Shown piece after piece: positions 11,541 through 26,000 of a stretch of DNA of 64,000 nucleotides. Positions within the stretch are counted from its first letter, which is position 1, and each line of letters begins with the position of its first letter. A model generated the notes under the pieces. That model made no database searches, was not told the DNA's origin, and worked only from the letters and a program-made list of their open reading frames with translations. The stretch covers positions 186,001 through 250,000 of the forward strand of contig JAIWZP010000025.1 of assembly GCA_025201375.1 (NCBI GenBank), read 5' to 3'. A program made the translations under genes and the position numbers. Origin of the DNA: Gongronella butleri. Taxonomy: Eukaryota > Mucoromycota > Mucoromycetes > Mucorales > Cunninghamellaceae.

Positions 11541-13850
11541 CAAGGGGGTCATTTTATCCCTGCCCGGCAACACCGATGCGCAACATTTGTACGCTTGCAA
11601 CGCCCAATCAAACATTTCAGCTTCGCTTTTCTCGGCAATGGACAAGAAAAAGGATGGCGTGCTGCTGTGACAATATATGTAGAATTCGATTCTCTGTCGG
11701 ATGAACCATGTTTCACCAGCGTACGACCAAAAGTGATGCGGAAATTCCATTTTCTAAAATTTGGCTTTGATTGCCCGTTCCTCGAAAACAGCTTGATCGA
11801 CCCCCGATTTTTATTGCAGATTTGCTTGGAAAGAACGGGTCAATGCACCTAATTATATGACTCTCAGATGTCCAATGTGTAGGTTGCCAAACGGATTTGA
11901 GAGACCTGAGCCTCTCAAAGCGGGGGACCCTCCAGATGCATATTGACCTGACCCACCCTTTTTTTTCTACATAAATTTGAAAAAAAAAGATTTCGTCACC
12001 AAGGACTCATCGCAGCTCCACGAAACTTTTACATGTAGTGGATGTTGCTCCTCTCTTCTCAGAAAAAAATAAAAATCCAAAGGTCAATCATGTGGTTTGT
12101 CGGGAAGCACGGCATTGCTGAAAATTTGGCTGTTGCGCGTTTTTGTACTGTACTGTACTGTACAGTATACAGTAATTCATTTCGCAGTAAAATCATGATT
12201 CGATCATCGCCAAACTTTGCCACTTGGCTTTTTCAGCGTCCCTCTTTGAAAAAAATTAACAAACCAGATGTTGATCGGGCCGTTTTCGTGGTACGCGCCG
12301 TTTTCAAGAATTGGCACAAATCCATGGATGACCAACACAAATCAGGAATCGATTGCCTCCTACGTACCCTTTGCCTTTTGATGACTATTTCGCCGCGCCT
12401 TATTCAACAACACAACATGAAACCCCAAGACTGACTGGATCGTTTTGCAGATGAATTCGAAGTCTCGACATTTTTACAAATGCAGAATTACCGTAAATGC
12501 CACAAATCATCATACTGTAGTTGGGTGGCCCAAAGTAACGTAGTCTACTGTACACATACAGTAATGTTTTTTTTACCGACGCGACTCTTTGAAAAACCGT
12601 TCAAACCAGGAGTCGACCGAGCGAGTCATTGTGCAGATGAATCCACCAAAATTCAGACATTTTCACAAATCCGGCACGAGCTTCTCAAAATATTTTCTGG
12701 ATCGCGGTGAAATGGCACCGATCGAAAGAGACGCACTCGGTGTCATTTCCTGATTGTTTGCTTGCCGATGGATGAACTTTGCCCGCTTGCAAAAGTCGCT
12801 CAAACATTGTATAAATTTTCAAACTTGCTTTTCTCGACAACTGGAAAAATAACCAACGATGCTTTTAATATGTCAAATGCTGCTGCTGAATCTCCACCGA
12901 ATGAAACAAGTTTCACGGCGATCTGATCAATACTGGCGGAGGAAATATACTTTTTCAACAAAAAATTCAATGACGATTTGCTCGACAACTGTCTAGTCAA
13001 CTTTTGATTTTTATTTCAGATTTAATCAAAAACAGGGTGGCAAAGCATCTAATGGGATGACTTGCAGGACGCTAGCTTGGGGTTTAACTTTTTGCATCGG
13101 TCATTTCTTCACCAGCTTGCAGTTCAATCTACAGCGCACAAAAACCTGCAAAAAAAATACAGAAAAAAATTCCATGCAATTTACGCACTAAATTTGGAAG
13201 TGTCAAACTTAAATTTTTGCAAAAAAATCTTGCCCAAAGTAGGCACTTTTCTCAGTCGATCGCCGTTCATGCGTCACTCTTTGGGCCTTTTTTTTTTACG
13301 TTGTTGGGGAGACCTGTCATTTTGTCAGCCAATAGCAAATTGTCGAAGTTACTTGTTTGGGATGCATTGATCACTCGGAGTTCGAATTTTCCAAATTTGG
13401 CATTTTCTGAGATTGAAAAGTGTGACCCCTGAGTGACCCCTGAATTTTTCAAAAGTGGTCGTAGCGCTTTGGGGGTTTACGTAAGCTTTTTTGTTGCAAA
13501 TTTTGCATCGAACTCGATGCGGCTATGATATTTTTGAGACGTCTCGACCATGCAAATGGACAGATGAATGCAAAATAATACAAAATATAAGGCTTTTGGC
13601 ATTTTCAAATCCAAGAAAAATCGGGCGGGTTCGTCTTGAGTACTACTGGGCCGTAGTTTAAGCTCTGAAGCATTTTTCATTGGCGCGCAAGCAGGTTGCA
13701 AAAAAAATTTCTGGAGGCACAGTAGGCCGCCAAAGTCTGAAAAACACGCTCTTTGATTGATCTTTACAGTAATAAATGGTAAATGTGTACGTTTTTGTGC
13801 AATATTGCGTGATGCTTCAAGCATGGAAATGATAGAACGCGTCCGTTTCT
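11541..13850 (+). repeat. Dispersed repeats C and B, copy 2
   Basis: A degenerate, non-coding mosaic. Segment C (about 12770-13020) matches 7960-8130 and 58980-60110 (CTCGACAACTGG, and GATTTTTATTTCAGATTT followed by GGCAAAGCATCTAAT). Segment B (13020-13740) matches 33810-34470 and 60110-60730, with landmarks TTTTTGCATCGGTCATTTC, CATTGATCACTCGGAG, GTGACCCCTGAATTTTTC and AATCGGGCGGG. It contains many TA-NNN-TA words. No coding capacity is credible. Confidence 0.7.
12146..12174. repeat. Stacked TA-NNN-TA array
   Basis: It reads TA-CTG-TA-CTG-TA-CTG-TA-CAG-TA, followed at once by another TA-CAG-TA. The period is five bases and the inner triplet is CTG or CAG. Interpreted as superimposed excision footprints of a TA-targeting element with CAG..CTG ends. 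Confidence 0.7.
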
Positions 13851-14430
13851 GTTCATTGGAATCAAAATACTCTATGGACAGATTATATAAAAGTTTTATT
13901 TGTGTTTAAAAATGCAAAACGGGTGAAAATTGTGCCTTTGGAAATTTTCTCGGGCGCTTCCTGACGGATTTTTATTGGAACAGATTTAAGACGCGCTTTG
14001 CTCTTGCAGAAGTGACCACGCGTAGGAATTACAGTACAGACCAACCGCCGAGGAACACTTGGTGTATTTTTATACCGTACATAAAATTTTGGCCTCTGTT
14101 GCTTTTGAAACTCTTGCCAAATGCCGTGCGAAGACCCCCTGCTTGATCTTGCTGTACCTACTACAGTATCAAGCACAAATTGATCGATCAGTATTGAATA
14201 CTATAACAGCATGATAGTCCATGAAGCTAAAAACATCGAAAAAAATATTTTTATGCATTAATATGCCTGTTTTTCATTGCCTTTTACCCAGTATGCGCTG
14301 AAACACAAACCACGGGACACAAACCCAGGGGCAGCAACGAGAAATGAAAGACCGCTATTCTTGTCACATTTCAACTTGTTCTTCTCGTCTCCTCTTTTTT
14401 TCTCGTCTTTTTTCTTTTCTTTCTAATACC
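13851..14430. other. Intergenic region upstream of dolichyl-diphosphatase
   Basis: The tail of the repeat block gives way to a pyrimidine-rich leader (14380-14428) just before the ATG. TACAGTA occurs at 14030 and 14162, and TACCGTA at 14073. No clear TATA box and no gene seen. Confidence 0.5.
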
Positions 14431-15241
14431 ATGGTCGACGACAGCGTGGTGCTGACGTCTCTGTCGCTGACACACGTGCAATTTGAGCGTGGGGATCCCA
14501 TTGCGTACTTGTTCGCCTACATCACCTTGGGACCTATTGCCATTATGGTCTTTTATGCATCTGTGCTCGTTTCTCGGCGCGAAGTCGCCATTGGCCAGAT
14601 GTTGCTCGGGCAGCTTGTCAATGAGGTGGTAAACACAGTGCTCAAAGAGTACTTTCAGATAGCACGACCGCATGGTAAGCGCGAAACTGGCCCGCAAAGC
14701 GCGTTTTGGCTAATTTTTTTTTTTGGCAATTTAGATCACCTCGGCACGGGCTACGGCATGCCGTCGAGCCACTCGCAGTTTGTATGGTTCTTCACGACGT
14801 ATGGCGCGCTGTATCTTGTGCGCCACATTTCACTAAATCAGGCATTGCTCTGGAAACCTGCTGCCATCTTGCTGATGATGCTCATGTCCCTGCTTGTGTG
14901 CTGGTCACGGTAAGTAAATTTGCTTGCCATTGGTGGCTCCACGTGGCATGTGTGCCTGACTTTTTTTTTTTTTTTTTTGACAATTGGGCAGAATTTACCT
15001 CGGGTATCACTCGATTGAGCAGGTGATGGCTGGCAGTGCCGTGGGTGTTGGCAGTGGCGTGGCGTGGTACGTATTGATGGAGCGGCTGCGGAAGCGCGGC
15101 TGGGTCCAATGGCTCGTGTCGACGCGTCTTGCGCACTGGCTGTACCTTCGCGACATGCGTGACATTGACAATGTGCTCGAATGGGAGTACAATCACTGGG
15201 CAGGGGCGACAAAGAGTAGATTGAAAAATAAAAACGCATAG
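14431..15241 (+). CDS. CAX4: Dolichyl-diphosphatase (PAP2 superfamily)
   Basis: This ER membrane enzyme dephosphorylates dolichyl diphosphate on the luminal side, recycling the lipid carrier used in N-glycosylation. Three exons join in frame: EYFQIARPH|DHLGTGYGMPSSHS and SLLVCWSR|IYLGYHSIEQVMAG. The three PAP2 phosphatase motifs are visible: K-E-Y-F-Q-I-A-R-P (motif 1), YGMPSSHSQF (motif 2, which replaces PSGH) and SR-x5-H-x3 in SRIYLGYHSIEQ (motif 3, with Glu where Asp is usual). Four or so hydrophobic segments are present. Length of about 220 residues suits the DOLPP1/Cax4 family. The start MVDDSVVLTSLSLTHVQFE follows a pyrimidine-rich leader. An AATAAA lies inside the last codons, 12 bases before the stop. 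It converges with the CaMK gene. Confidence 0.93.
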
Positions 15242-15370
15242 TCGCGTCGAATATTCCATTTTAAAAGAAAAAACAAGAGCCAGCTAAGGGGCCCAACAAA
15301 CATGTCATTTTTACTTCACAAAGCGGTTTACAACAAAAAAAAAAGCAAAAAAAAGGGAGTGCCGTTGAAT

Positions 15371-16988
<1,618 letters not shown>

Positions 16989-17282
16989 GGCAACAAAGCG
17001 AAAGGGCAGGGGGGGTGAAAAAGAAAGAGAGAGAAGCGAAAAAGAGAGAGGTTGAAAAAGAAAAAAGGGCGCTGAGCCAAGCAAAAGTCATTTCAAGGGC
17101 GTGTGTGACCCAACTGCAGCTGAGATCCAACCTCGCTACCATTTTTGGACGCCTTGTTTTCACCCTGTCGCCCTTTTTTTTTTTTTGCACACCTATCGCC
17201 CCTTTTTTCTTTTTCTTTTACATTTCCCCCCCTTTTTTTTTTCTTTTACTCTGATACCCTTGCACCATTCCCTTTTTGACCT
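16989..17282. promoter_or_regulatory. Shared divergent promoter, CaMK and phospholipase D
   Basis: 294 bases between two outward-pointing start codons. The PLD side is strongly pyrimidine-rich (17167-17250) and the CaMK side is purine-rich on the plus strand (pyrimidine-rich in CaMK sense). No TATA box is obvious. Confidence 0.5.
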
Positions 17283-20200
17283 ATGGCCAACCCTATTGAG
17301 GACACGGTCGAGTATTTAATAGAGCAAGGCGAGCAGCAAGAGCAGCTGCGTCGCCTCGACGTTTATCAACAACAGCAACAACAGCCGGTTCAAGACGCAC
17401 AGCAAGCCAACCAAGGCGCGCCGCCCAGCCTCGGCGCTACTGCCGCCACCGCGACGGCAGCAACGACCGCCACAACGACAACAGCTCCAAATTCAGGTCA
17501 GCATGGAGGCATGCCATTCAACTTTGGCTCTTTTCGGCTCCATTCGAATCAAACGTTCCACGACGCGCGGAGCGGCAGCGCGTCGTCGTCGTCGGGGAGC
17601 GAGATGGATGAGGAAGAGTCGACGTATCTTGCACGGCGATGGCATTCGTTAATGCGGCGCATGTCGGTGACCATCCAACGCGAAAATGGGACGCCCGATC
17701 GCGACATTCAATCAGGGACGCTTCAGCAGCCGACGGACCACGAACGCCAGTTGATGCTGACGATCCCCATCCCACCTGCCGAGGATGATCACCTGCCTTC
17801 CATCGAAGAGGTCGTCCAAGAAAACGCATTGGCCCTCCAGGCTCAGGAACTCAAGCCAAGCTACTTTGAACATCCATTTGAATCCGAGTCCGATACTGAT
17901 GTCGCCATCTCCCCGGCCACCGCTGCCGCCACACCCCCCGTCCATCCACTCGCGTCTGCAGTCGCTGAAATCGCACCGCCAACAACTTTCCCAAAATGGC
18001 CGCCCAGCCATCATGACGTGAAGGTGTCACCAGATCTCGCCTCACCCACCATGCGTCCACCTGCCACGCCTGAAAAACGACCTCCACCGCCAACCACCAT
18101 GGACACAGGTAGAGACTATTTTTTTTTTGTTTCATTTGCAAAAAAAAAAAAAAAAAAAAAAGAAAATCTTATTTTTTTTTTGAAAAAATCCGCAGCCGAC
18201 AGCAAGGACAAACCGTCAAAGTGGTTGCACCACCACCATCGGAGGTCGAGCGTCGCGCCATCCACGTGGACAAAATACCCATTGGTGCCATACTACCCAC
18301 CATTGTTCGTCGTTCCTCATATTTCACTGTTTTCGCGTGATGAGCATGGTCGCCGCCCGGTAAAACAAGATCCAATTGCTGCGCAATTACGCACATTGTG
18401 CAGTGCTTGTGCTTGGTGCAGCATGCAGGCGGCCACGGGGAGGGATGATCGCGTGACTCACCTTTTTCTTGTTCTTTTTGCGCAGCCGCCCATCCTTTTT
18501 GACGCGCTGCAAGTGGCGATAGTGGATTCAGAAATTGATCACAATGCTCATCGCTTGTGGACGTTCCGCATTGGGATGCAATATGGCGAGATCAAGTGGA
18601 CAGTGAAACGGACCATCTTTGAGTTTTACAATTTGCACCTGACGCTCAAATTTAAGGCGGCGGGCCTGGGCAGCCACATGGAGACGCCGCCATCGTTCCC
18701 CAGTCAGCTTGCGCATCTGTGCAATGCGGCGCTCACGTCGATGGGCATCACGCGGCCTGGCGACGAGGAGGGCGAGCTGTGGTCACACGTGTCCATGAAA
18801 CGCCGCAATGCGCTCGACCAATATCTCAAGGACATTGTGCTCAATTGCCGTCTCGCCACCAATTACGACCTGTGCGAATTCCTCGAGCTCAGTGCCATCA
18901 GCATCACAAAGGACATGGGCTGGAAGGGCAAGGAAGGCTACCTCGAGCACAAAATCAAACCAACTTCGTTCAAATTGTCCAATGCACTACGCTGGATGAA
19001 CCACTGGGCGAAAAAGTGGATCATTGTGCGCGACTCGTAATATTTTTTTTGCGTTTTGGTGACGAACGCGTTTGACTTTTGTATTTCTTTCATAGTTACA
19101 TTGCTTTTTGCAAGGACATTGGTGACGCGAGGCCCAGCGAAGTATTGCTCTTTGACCGGCACTTGACCATTGAGCGCAGCCACGGTACATTCTCGCCATA
19201 TCACCAGACACACATTGTCATCTCCAATAGCACGCGACGCATCGAGATTAAGGGCCCTACCAGCCGCCACATTGACGAATGGACAGAGTGCTTTGAGACG
19301 GTGAAAAAACAGAGTCCCTGGATTAGCAACCATCGCTACATGTCCTTTGCGCCTATCCGACAAAATGCTAAAGTCAAATGGTTCGTCGACGGGCATGGTA
19401 AAAAGATCAAAATGAAGAAAATACCGAAAAGCGCGTCTCATCCTTTGCTTTAGAATACTATGAGGCGGTGGCAGAAGCCTTGCTGTCAGCAAAGAGCGAG
19501 ATATTCATCGAGGATTGGTGGCTGGTAAATCGTGCGCACACATAGGAGCGCAATTCACCAAAAACGCGTGTTCACGCTTTTTTTGTTTTTTTGTTTTTTG
19601 TTTTGTTTTTTGTTTTAGAGCCCTGAGTTGGTAGGGTTCTGTACAACTGTGATTAGAAATGGACGCGCTCAACGTACTTTTTTCTTACCTGCAATAGTAT
19701 TTGCGCCGGCCACCCAAGGGCAACGAGGAATATCGCCTGGATCGGCTTTTAAAGCGCAAAGCTCTTGAAGGCGTCAAAATCTACATTGTAATCTACAAAA
19801 ACATGTCTGTCGCGCTTCCCCTTGACTCGCAGCACACGCGCGATTGGCTGCAAAGCATCCACAAAAACATCAAGGGTAAGAAAAACGCGTCGTTTTCTAT
19901 TTTTTTACGCGCTAAAACGCGATTTTTTATTTTCTTGCAGTGCTCCGTCATGCCGACCAGTTAAACGCGACGTGGTGGGCACACCATGAAAAGATTTTGG
20001 TCATTGACAATCGTTTGGCATTCATTGGCGGTCTGGACCTCTGTTTTGGCCGCTACGACACATATGCACATGAGCTCACTGACTATCCGTCGCGCGGCGA
20101 CCAGTTGGAAATCTTCCCTGGGCAAGATTACAACAACCCACGCGTTCGCGACTTTGTCAAAGGTAACCAAAAGCGTAGCAATGGGACCAAGTTTTGCTCA

Positions 20201-20361
20201 TTTTGCTTGATTCTGCTCCCCTTTTTTTATTTTTCGACCTGCAGTGAGCCAATACAACATGCAGACAATTGACAAGCGCTACGTACCTCGGATGCCATGG
20301 CATGATATCCACACAGCCATGGTAAAACATCGATATTTCTCATTGGATGCGCATTTGACGC

Positions 20362-20409
<48 letters not shown>

Positions 20410-22755
20410 AAAAAAGGTGGGTCAGCCAGCCCGTGACATTGCGCGGCACTTTATCCAGCGATGGAATTTTATAAAGGCCAAGGCGTACAAAGACCGCGAT
20501 GATCTGCCATTGCTGTTGCCAAAGGGCGAATACGTATCGCCGCAGGATGAGTTGAAATTCAAGGGCACTTGCCGTGCGCAAATTGTGCGCAGCAGCGCCG
20601 AATGGAGCCTCGGCATCAGCAGAGAGGTATTTCAAAAAAAAAAAAAACATGGAGAAAATGCAGCATGGGCTTGACCACCTCCCTAGTATTCGATTTACAA
20701 TGCGTATATGGAGTGCATCACCAAGGCCAAGCACTTTATCTACATTGAGAACCAGTTTTTTAGTAAGAAATAGGAGTGGGCGCTGGTCCTGGTTGCACAC
20801 ACTAGGGTGGCGTCGCCACCTTTTGCATGCCAATTCGCGTTCACACGCGCTTTTTTTTTTTTTTTCGACGCTTTTAGTCACAGCGACGTCCCCCAATGAC
20901 AAGTTGATCCAAAACAAGATTGGCCAGGTAATAAGCGTGATTCTTGGCACGATCCATGGTCTCACTTTTTGATCTGAACAGGCCATTGTGGCGCGCATTC
21001 GACGCGCCTACCTGGAACAGAAGAAATTCCGCGTCGTCGTGCTCATGCCGCTGGCACCGAGCTTTGAGGGGGATTTTGCCAACACTTCGCCACGATCCAT
21101 GGCCCTCAGGTAGCAATAAAAAAATGCATGGGAGGCGGGAGAAGAGCAAATCACATGAGTTGGCTCAATTTTTTTTTAGATCGGTCGCGCATTATCAGTA
21201 CCAATCGATTTCACGCGGCGGGCAATCGATCCTGGAGACGTTGCAAAAGGAGAACATCCCTGCAGAGGAGTACATTGGGTTTTACAGCCTGCGGACATGG
21301 AGCAAGCTGAAAAAGGCGACAAGCAGTACGGTCAACAGCCCGATGGCCAGTGGGATCCTGTCGGACCCGTCGTCGCCGTCGTCCGCAGCCATGGGCACCT
21401 CGGATGTGTCGCGCAACAACTCGCTGGACGGCCAGGTGATGCTCAATGGCACCGGTGCGCGGCTAAAACCGAAAAAGCCGTCAAAGATCCGCAATTCCGT
21501 GGGCTCGCTCGCGACGATCCGCAGCGGATACAGCTCAGGCGGCGAGGACACCACGCTCGGCGGGCTGGGTGGCACAGGCAGCGGCACCGGCGGCGCGCAG
21601 CGGCAACGATCACGCTCCAACAGCGAGGACTGGGAAAAAGAGTCGTGGAAAGACGGCCGCATGGATTATGTCACGGAGCAAATCTACATCCACTCGAAGC
21701 TTATGATTGTCGACGATCGCGTCGTCGTGTGTGGCTCCGGTACAGTCCAATTGAACGTGCAGACATGGCTCTTTTTGCTTTTTTTTTTTTTTTTTTTTTA
21801 CTGTTTTTTTATTTTACATTTTTTTTATTTTTCATTTATTGGGTTGCCTTGTAGCCAATTTGAACGATAGGTAAGGAACAGCGCGCAAGTCAAAAGAGGG
21901 CAAGGAGACATCCATGGCGCTTTCCTCCCTGATTTCTCATTGATCTGTCGTTCTGGGCTCGCATTTGCGTGATTTTTTTTTTTTTTTTCGTCCATCATGC
22001 AGATCTCAATTAGGCAACCGCGACTCGGAAATCGCCGTGGTCGTTGAAGATACGGATATGGTGACTTCGAGGATGGACGGGAAGGAGGTAATGCATGAAA
22101 AAAAAAAAAAAAAAAAAAAAGCTGGGGAAAAAAATGAGAAAACAAAGAGAATTGAAGTCGGCTGATGCCATTCCTCCCCCTAAAGTATCAAGCTGGGCGG
22201 TATGCATTGACGCTGCGGATGCATCTTTACAAGGAACATCTTGGGTTCTTGGCAGATCGGCCGGGATTGAACGCGTCAGATGCCGATGCCATGGTCATGG
22301 ACCCATTGGACGACAATTTCATGAACAATTGCTGGGATCGCATCGCAGAGACCAACACCAACATTTACAGGCGTGTCTTTCATTCTGTGCCAGATGATAC
22401 GGGTAATGAATGGTCATTAAGGAGAGAAGAAAAAAAAAAAGGGAGAGGGGGCCATGAATCTCTGGGAAATCCTCATTTTTTTTTTCGTCCATTGCATGAC
22501 ACGATTGGCTTTTCAATCTCATTGTTCTTGACCATAGTGCTCACGACTGACATGTACCGCAATTTTGTGCCTTCACCAACGCTGATCCCACCGGGTCATA
22601 TTGCCAATCCATGGCGAATGTCGGCCGAGGACGTGCAATCAAGGCTGGATGGCATTGAGGGCCATCTTGTGCAATTCCCGACGCAATTTTTTAGTCAAGT
22701 GAACCTGTCCACAAGCCTGATCCAAGACGCCCTGCCTGCGCAAGTGTTCACGTAG
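17283..22755 (+). CDS. Phospholipase D (PX-PH-HKD type)
   Basis: It hydrolyses phosphatidylcholine to phosphatidic acid at membranes, acting in signalling and vesicle traffic. The N-terminal 280 residues are low-complexity (Gln, Ala/Thr and Pro runs). A PX-like region follows (18490-18960) and a PH domain (about 18985-19330, including WAKKWIIVRDS|YIAFCKD). HKD motif 1 is HHEKILVIDNRLAFIGGLD near 19982. HKD motif 2 starts HSKLMIVDDRVVVCGSANL near 21691 and crosses a 16-base micro-exon (21855-21870) that supplies ANLNDR. A Ser/Gly-rich loop of about 120 residues (21300-21650) interrupts the second catalytic half. IYIENQFFITATS and GDPLDD-like segments match the family. About 15 introns are present, one with a 44-base T-run. 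AATAAA starts five bases after the stop. Confidence 0.95.
20364..20407. repeat. 44-base T homopolymer inside a PLD intron
   Basis: An uninterrupted T-run occupies most of the intron and lies a few bases from its 3' splice site (AAAAAG then GTGGGTCAGCC). Confidence 0.9.
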
Positions 22756-22759
22756 CCGC

Positions 22760-22765
22760 AATAAA
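22760..22765 (+). terminator. Poly(A) signal of the PLD gene
   Basis: AATAAA beginning five bases after the TAG stop at 22753-22755, implying a very short 3' UTR. Confidence 0.55.
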
Positions 22766-22830
22766 GAAAAAAAAAATCGATCCGGTGGGACGATCGATTA
22801 GAAGTTGGAAAGAAAAAAAAAGCGCTTCTG

Positions 22831-22890
22831 ATTGGCGGAGCTAGTTTGGGCTGTCTCCTTTGATACGCCTAGATTCAGCGGGTATAAATA
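22831..22890 (+). promoter_or_regulatory. HMG-CoA reductase core promoter (inverted CCAAT and TATA)
   Basis: ATTGG (inverted CCAAT) at 22831-22835 and TATAAATA at 22883-22890, about 160 bases before the ATG. A long pyrimidine-rich leader (22918-23030) follows. I see no clear sterol-response element. Confidence 0.55.
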
Positions 22891-23050
22891 TGATTGATGC
22901 TGAAACGAAAAAAAAATGTTTTTTCTTTCTCTAATTCTTTTTCTTCTCTTACACTCTTGTCTTTTTTTTTCGTTTTCTTCTTTTTTTTTTTTTTTTTTGT
23001 ACGTCCCCGGTGCCTTTTTTTTTTCTTTGTCTCGTCACACATCTTAGAGC

Positions 23051-26000
23051 ATGCCTTTAATATCTAGTCGCACGGGAGGGTCGTATGCGGCTGTGGTTGG
23101 ACAAGGAATTCACCGACTTGCAAAGGTGTCAGCGCGACACCCTATTGAGATGATCGTCTCTGTGCTGATGGGTGCGTCGTTTGCGTACTTTTACCTGTTC
23201 AACCTTGCACGGTCGTCGGATTTGTTCCTTGGGGCGTCTGCTGCTGCGCGGTTCTCGCCAACAAAGGTATACTCGCTTCAAGGCGAGCCATTCTCGCTGA
23301 TGCCTTCGTCGGCGGTGTCAGCTGTCAATCTGTCGGTCAAGCAAGTGCATATTGCCTCTGCCGAAGCCGCAGCCATCCAGCGGTTCCAGCATTTACTCGA
23401 ACAAGGCATTTACGTCCCTGATGGCAGCTCCACGCAATTCAATTACAAGGACCTTTGCTTCAAAGCGCCCGATTGTCTCAACATTGCACCTTTTGCACCC
23501 GACACGGCTCAATTCGTGCTTTCTTATGTCTTCAACACGTCGACCGCCTTCCGCCGCAATCTTGCCGACGTGTGGGAGTACAAGGTGGCCACGTTGCCGC
23601 CTGCAGAGCTTGTTTCCGCAGCATCTTCGGCTTCGCACGAGAATCTGTTTGTCTGGCTGTTCATCCTGTCGCGCAATGTGATTGCCCACCTCCGCGATAT
23701 GATCAAGGTCGCCGACAATGTCGATATTGTCGTTGTTCTTGCCGGCTATGTGATGGCCATCTCCACGGTCATCTCTTTGTATCTCAACATGCGCTCCATT
23801 GGCTCGCGCTACACGCTGGCCACCGCCGTCGTCGTCAATGGCCTCTTTTCCTTCATCCTCGGCTTCCTCACCGTCTATGCCCTTGGCATCAAGGTCCATC
23901 CCCGCACACTTGCGTAAGAAAAATGCAAAAAAAAAAAGAAAAAAACACGGAAAACGTCTTCCGACGGCGGGTCAACTTTGTCGAATTGAGAGAATGGCAT
24001 CTTAATTCCTACCTTTTTTACTATTCTAGTGAGGCGCTGCCGTTCCTTGTGGTGACTGTTGGCTTTGAGCGCCATTTCAAGCTGACCAAGAGCGTTTTCC
24101 TTGCGCGCAAGACGTCGCCCGTGTCCAAGCAGGATATTTGGAAGACGGTGCTGTCGGCCGTCGACACCATTGCATTCCCACTGGCGCGTGATTGCTGCAT
24201 CGAGATCTTTGTCTTGTGTCTCGGCGCAAAGTCGGGCATTGGCGGCCTGCGCGAGTTTTGTCTGCTCAGCGCCATCCTCTTGGCATTCGACCTGTTCTTT
24301 ATGTTCACATGGTACACGGCCGTCCTGGCCCTCAAGCTCGAGGTACAAAAAAAAAAAAAACATATATGAAAAAATGAAAATACGAAAAAAAAAAAAACGA
24401 CAAAACAAGCTGAAATCTCATTCCTCATTTTTACAATTAGCTCGGACGTATTCGCGAGATCAACAACATCAGCGTGCCATCCAAGGCGTCCCCTACACTG
24501 TCGTCTTCCCCCAAAAAGGAGCTTATTGGCAACACGATGGTCATGGCCTTTAGCAATGACGACACGCCCGCATCCAAGCAACAAAAAGCGGATGATCCCT
24601 TGATTGGTCGCGTCAAGCTTCTTTTGGTAAGTGTGGTGCCGCCTTAGGGGCAGAGCGTAGCCAATTGATCCGTAGCCACGGTGGCTCACCACCTCTTTTT
24701 TTTTTTTTTTTTTTTTTTTTATGACAGATTGCGGGTTTTGTCGGGATGCACGTGCTCAACCTTTGCTCGACATTTGAGCCGGGCCCACAGATTGACGTGA
24801 CGCAGCCAGGGATTGCTTCCATGCTTGATCAATTGCTGCAGCAGTACAAGAGCGACGCGTCTGCGGTGTTTCCATTGATGGTGGAGGTGTCGCCGTGGCT
24901 TTCGTTCCAAATGTCGCGGTCGCGATGGCAATTGGTCCCCGACACATTGATCCAGCCACTTGCTTCGTTCTTCAACGTGTACGACGTCTATGTTCAGCAC
25001 CCGGTCATCAGCAAATGGCTCACCATGGCGCTCTTTGTCTCGCTTTTCCTCAACACGTATCTTTTCAATGTCGTTAAGCAACCCAAGCCCGTGGTGAAGA
25101 CCCCTGTCCCTGTCACCACAACTTCTGCGGCTCCATCTGTCACGTCGCCTCCCATTTCTGCGGCCATTGCATCGCCAGTGATTGCACAACCGCCTCATCA
25201 CTCGCATCACCGCCGCCACCACGCGCAAAAGTCGATTACCAAGGATGAAATGCGGCCCATTGACGCGTGCCTCGCGTTGCTCCAGACGCCCGACGAATTG
25301 CACGACGAGGAGGTGATTGCTCTGGTGCAAGCGGGCAAGCTGGCACCGTATGCGCTTGAAAAGACACTGGGCAACTTGGAACGTGCCGTTGCTATTCGTC
25401 GGTCGCTTGTTTCGCGTGCGTCGGTGACCAAGACGCTCGAACAAAGCGCGTTGCCACTCGAGAATTACCATTACGACAAGGTGATGGGCGCTTGTTGCGA
25501 GAACGTCATTGGGTATATGCCAATTCCTGTGGGCATTGCTGGTCCCATGCACATTGACGGCGACGTGATCCACATCCCCATGGCCACCACTGAAGGCTGC
25601 CTCGTCGCGTCCACGGCGCGTGGTTGCAAAGCGATCAATGCTGGAGGAGGCGCAAGCACCGTGGTTACCGCCGATGGCATGACGCGTGGTCCCTGTGTCG
25701 AATTCCCCTCCGTCATGCGCGCCGCCGCTTGCAAACACTGGATTGAGAACGAAGGCGCTCAGATCTTGACCGACGCGTTCAACAGTACATCGCGATTCGC
25801 GCGTCTGCGCAAGCTCAAAGTCGCGCTTGCCGGCAAACTCGTGTTTATCCGCTTCTCCACCACCACCGGCGACGCCATGGGCATGAACATGATCTCAAAG
25901 GGCTGCGAAAAGGCATTGGCGATTCTCCACGACTACTTTGCCGACATGCAAATCATCTCGCTCTCAGGCAACTATTGTACAGACAAAAAGCCTGCCGCCA

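Noticed and set aside
12146..12174. Treating the CTGTA array as an ordinary microsatellite
   Set aside because: Not dismissed as impossible, but single isolated units, mixed triplets and clean +5 gains at TA in paralogous repeats fit excision footprints better.
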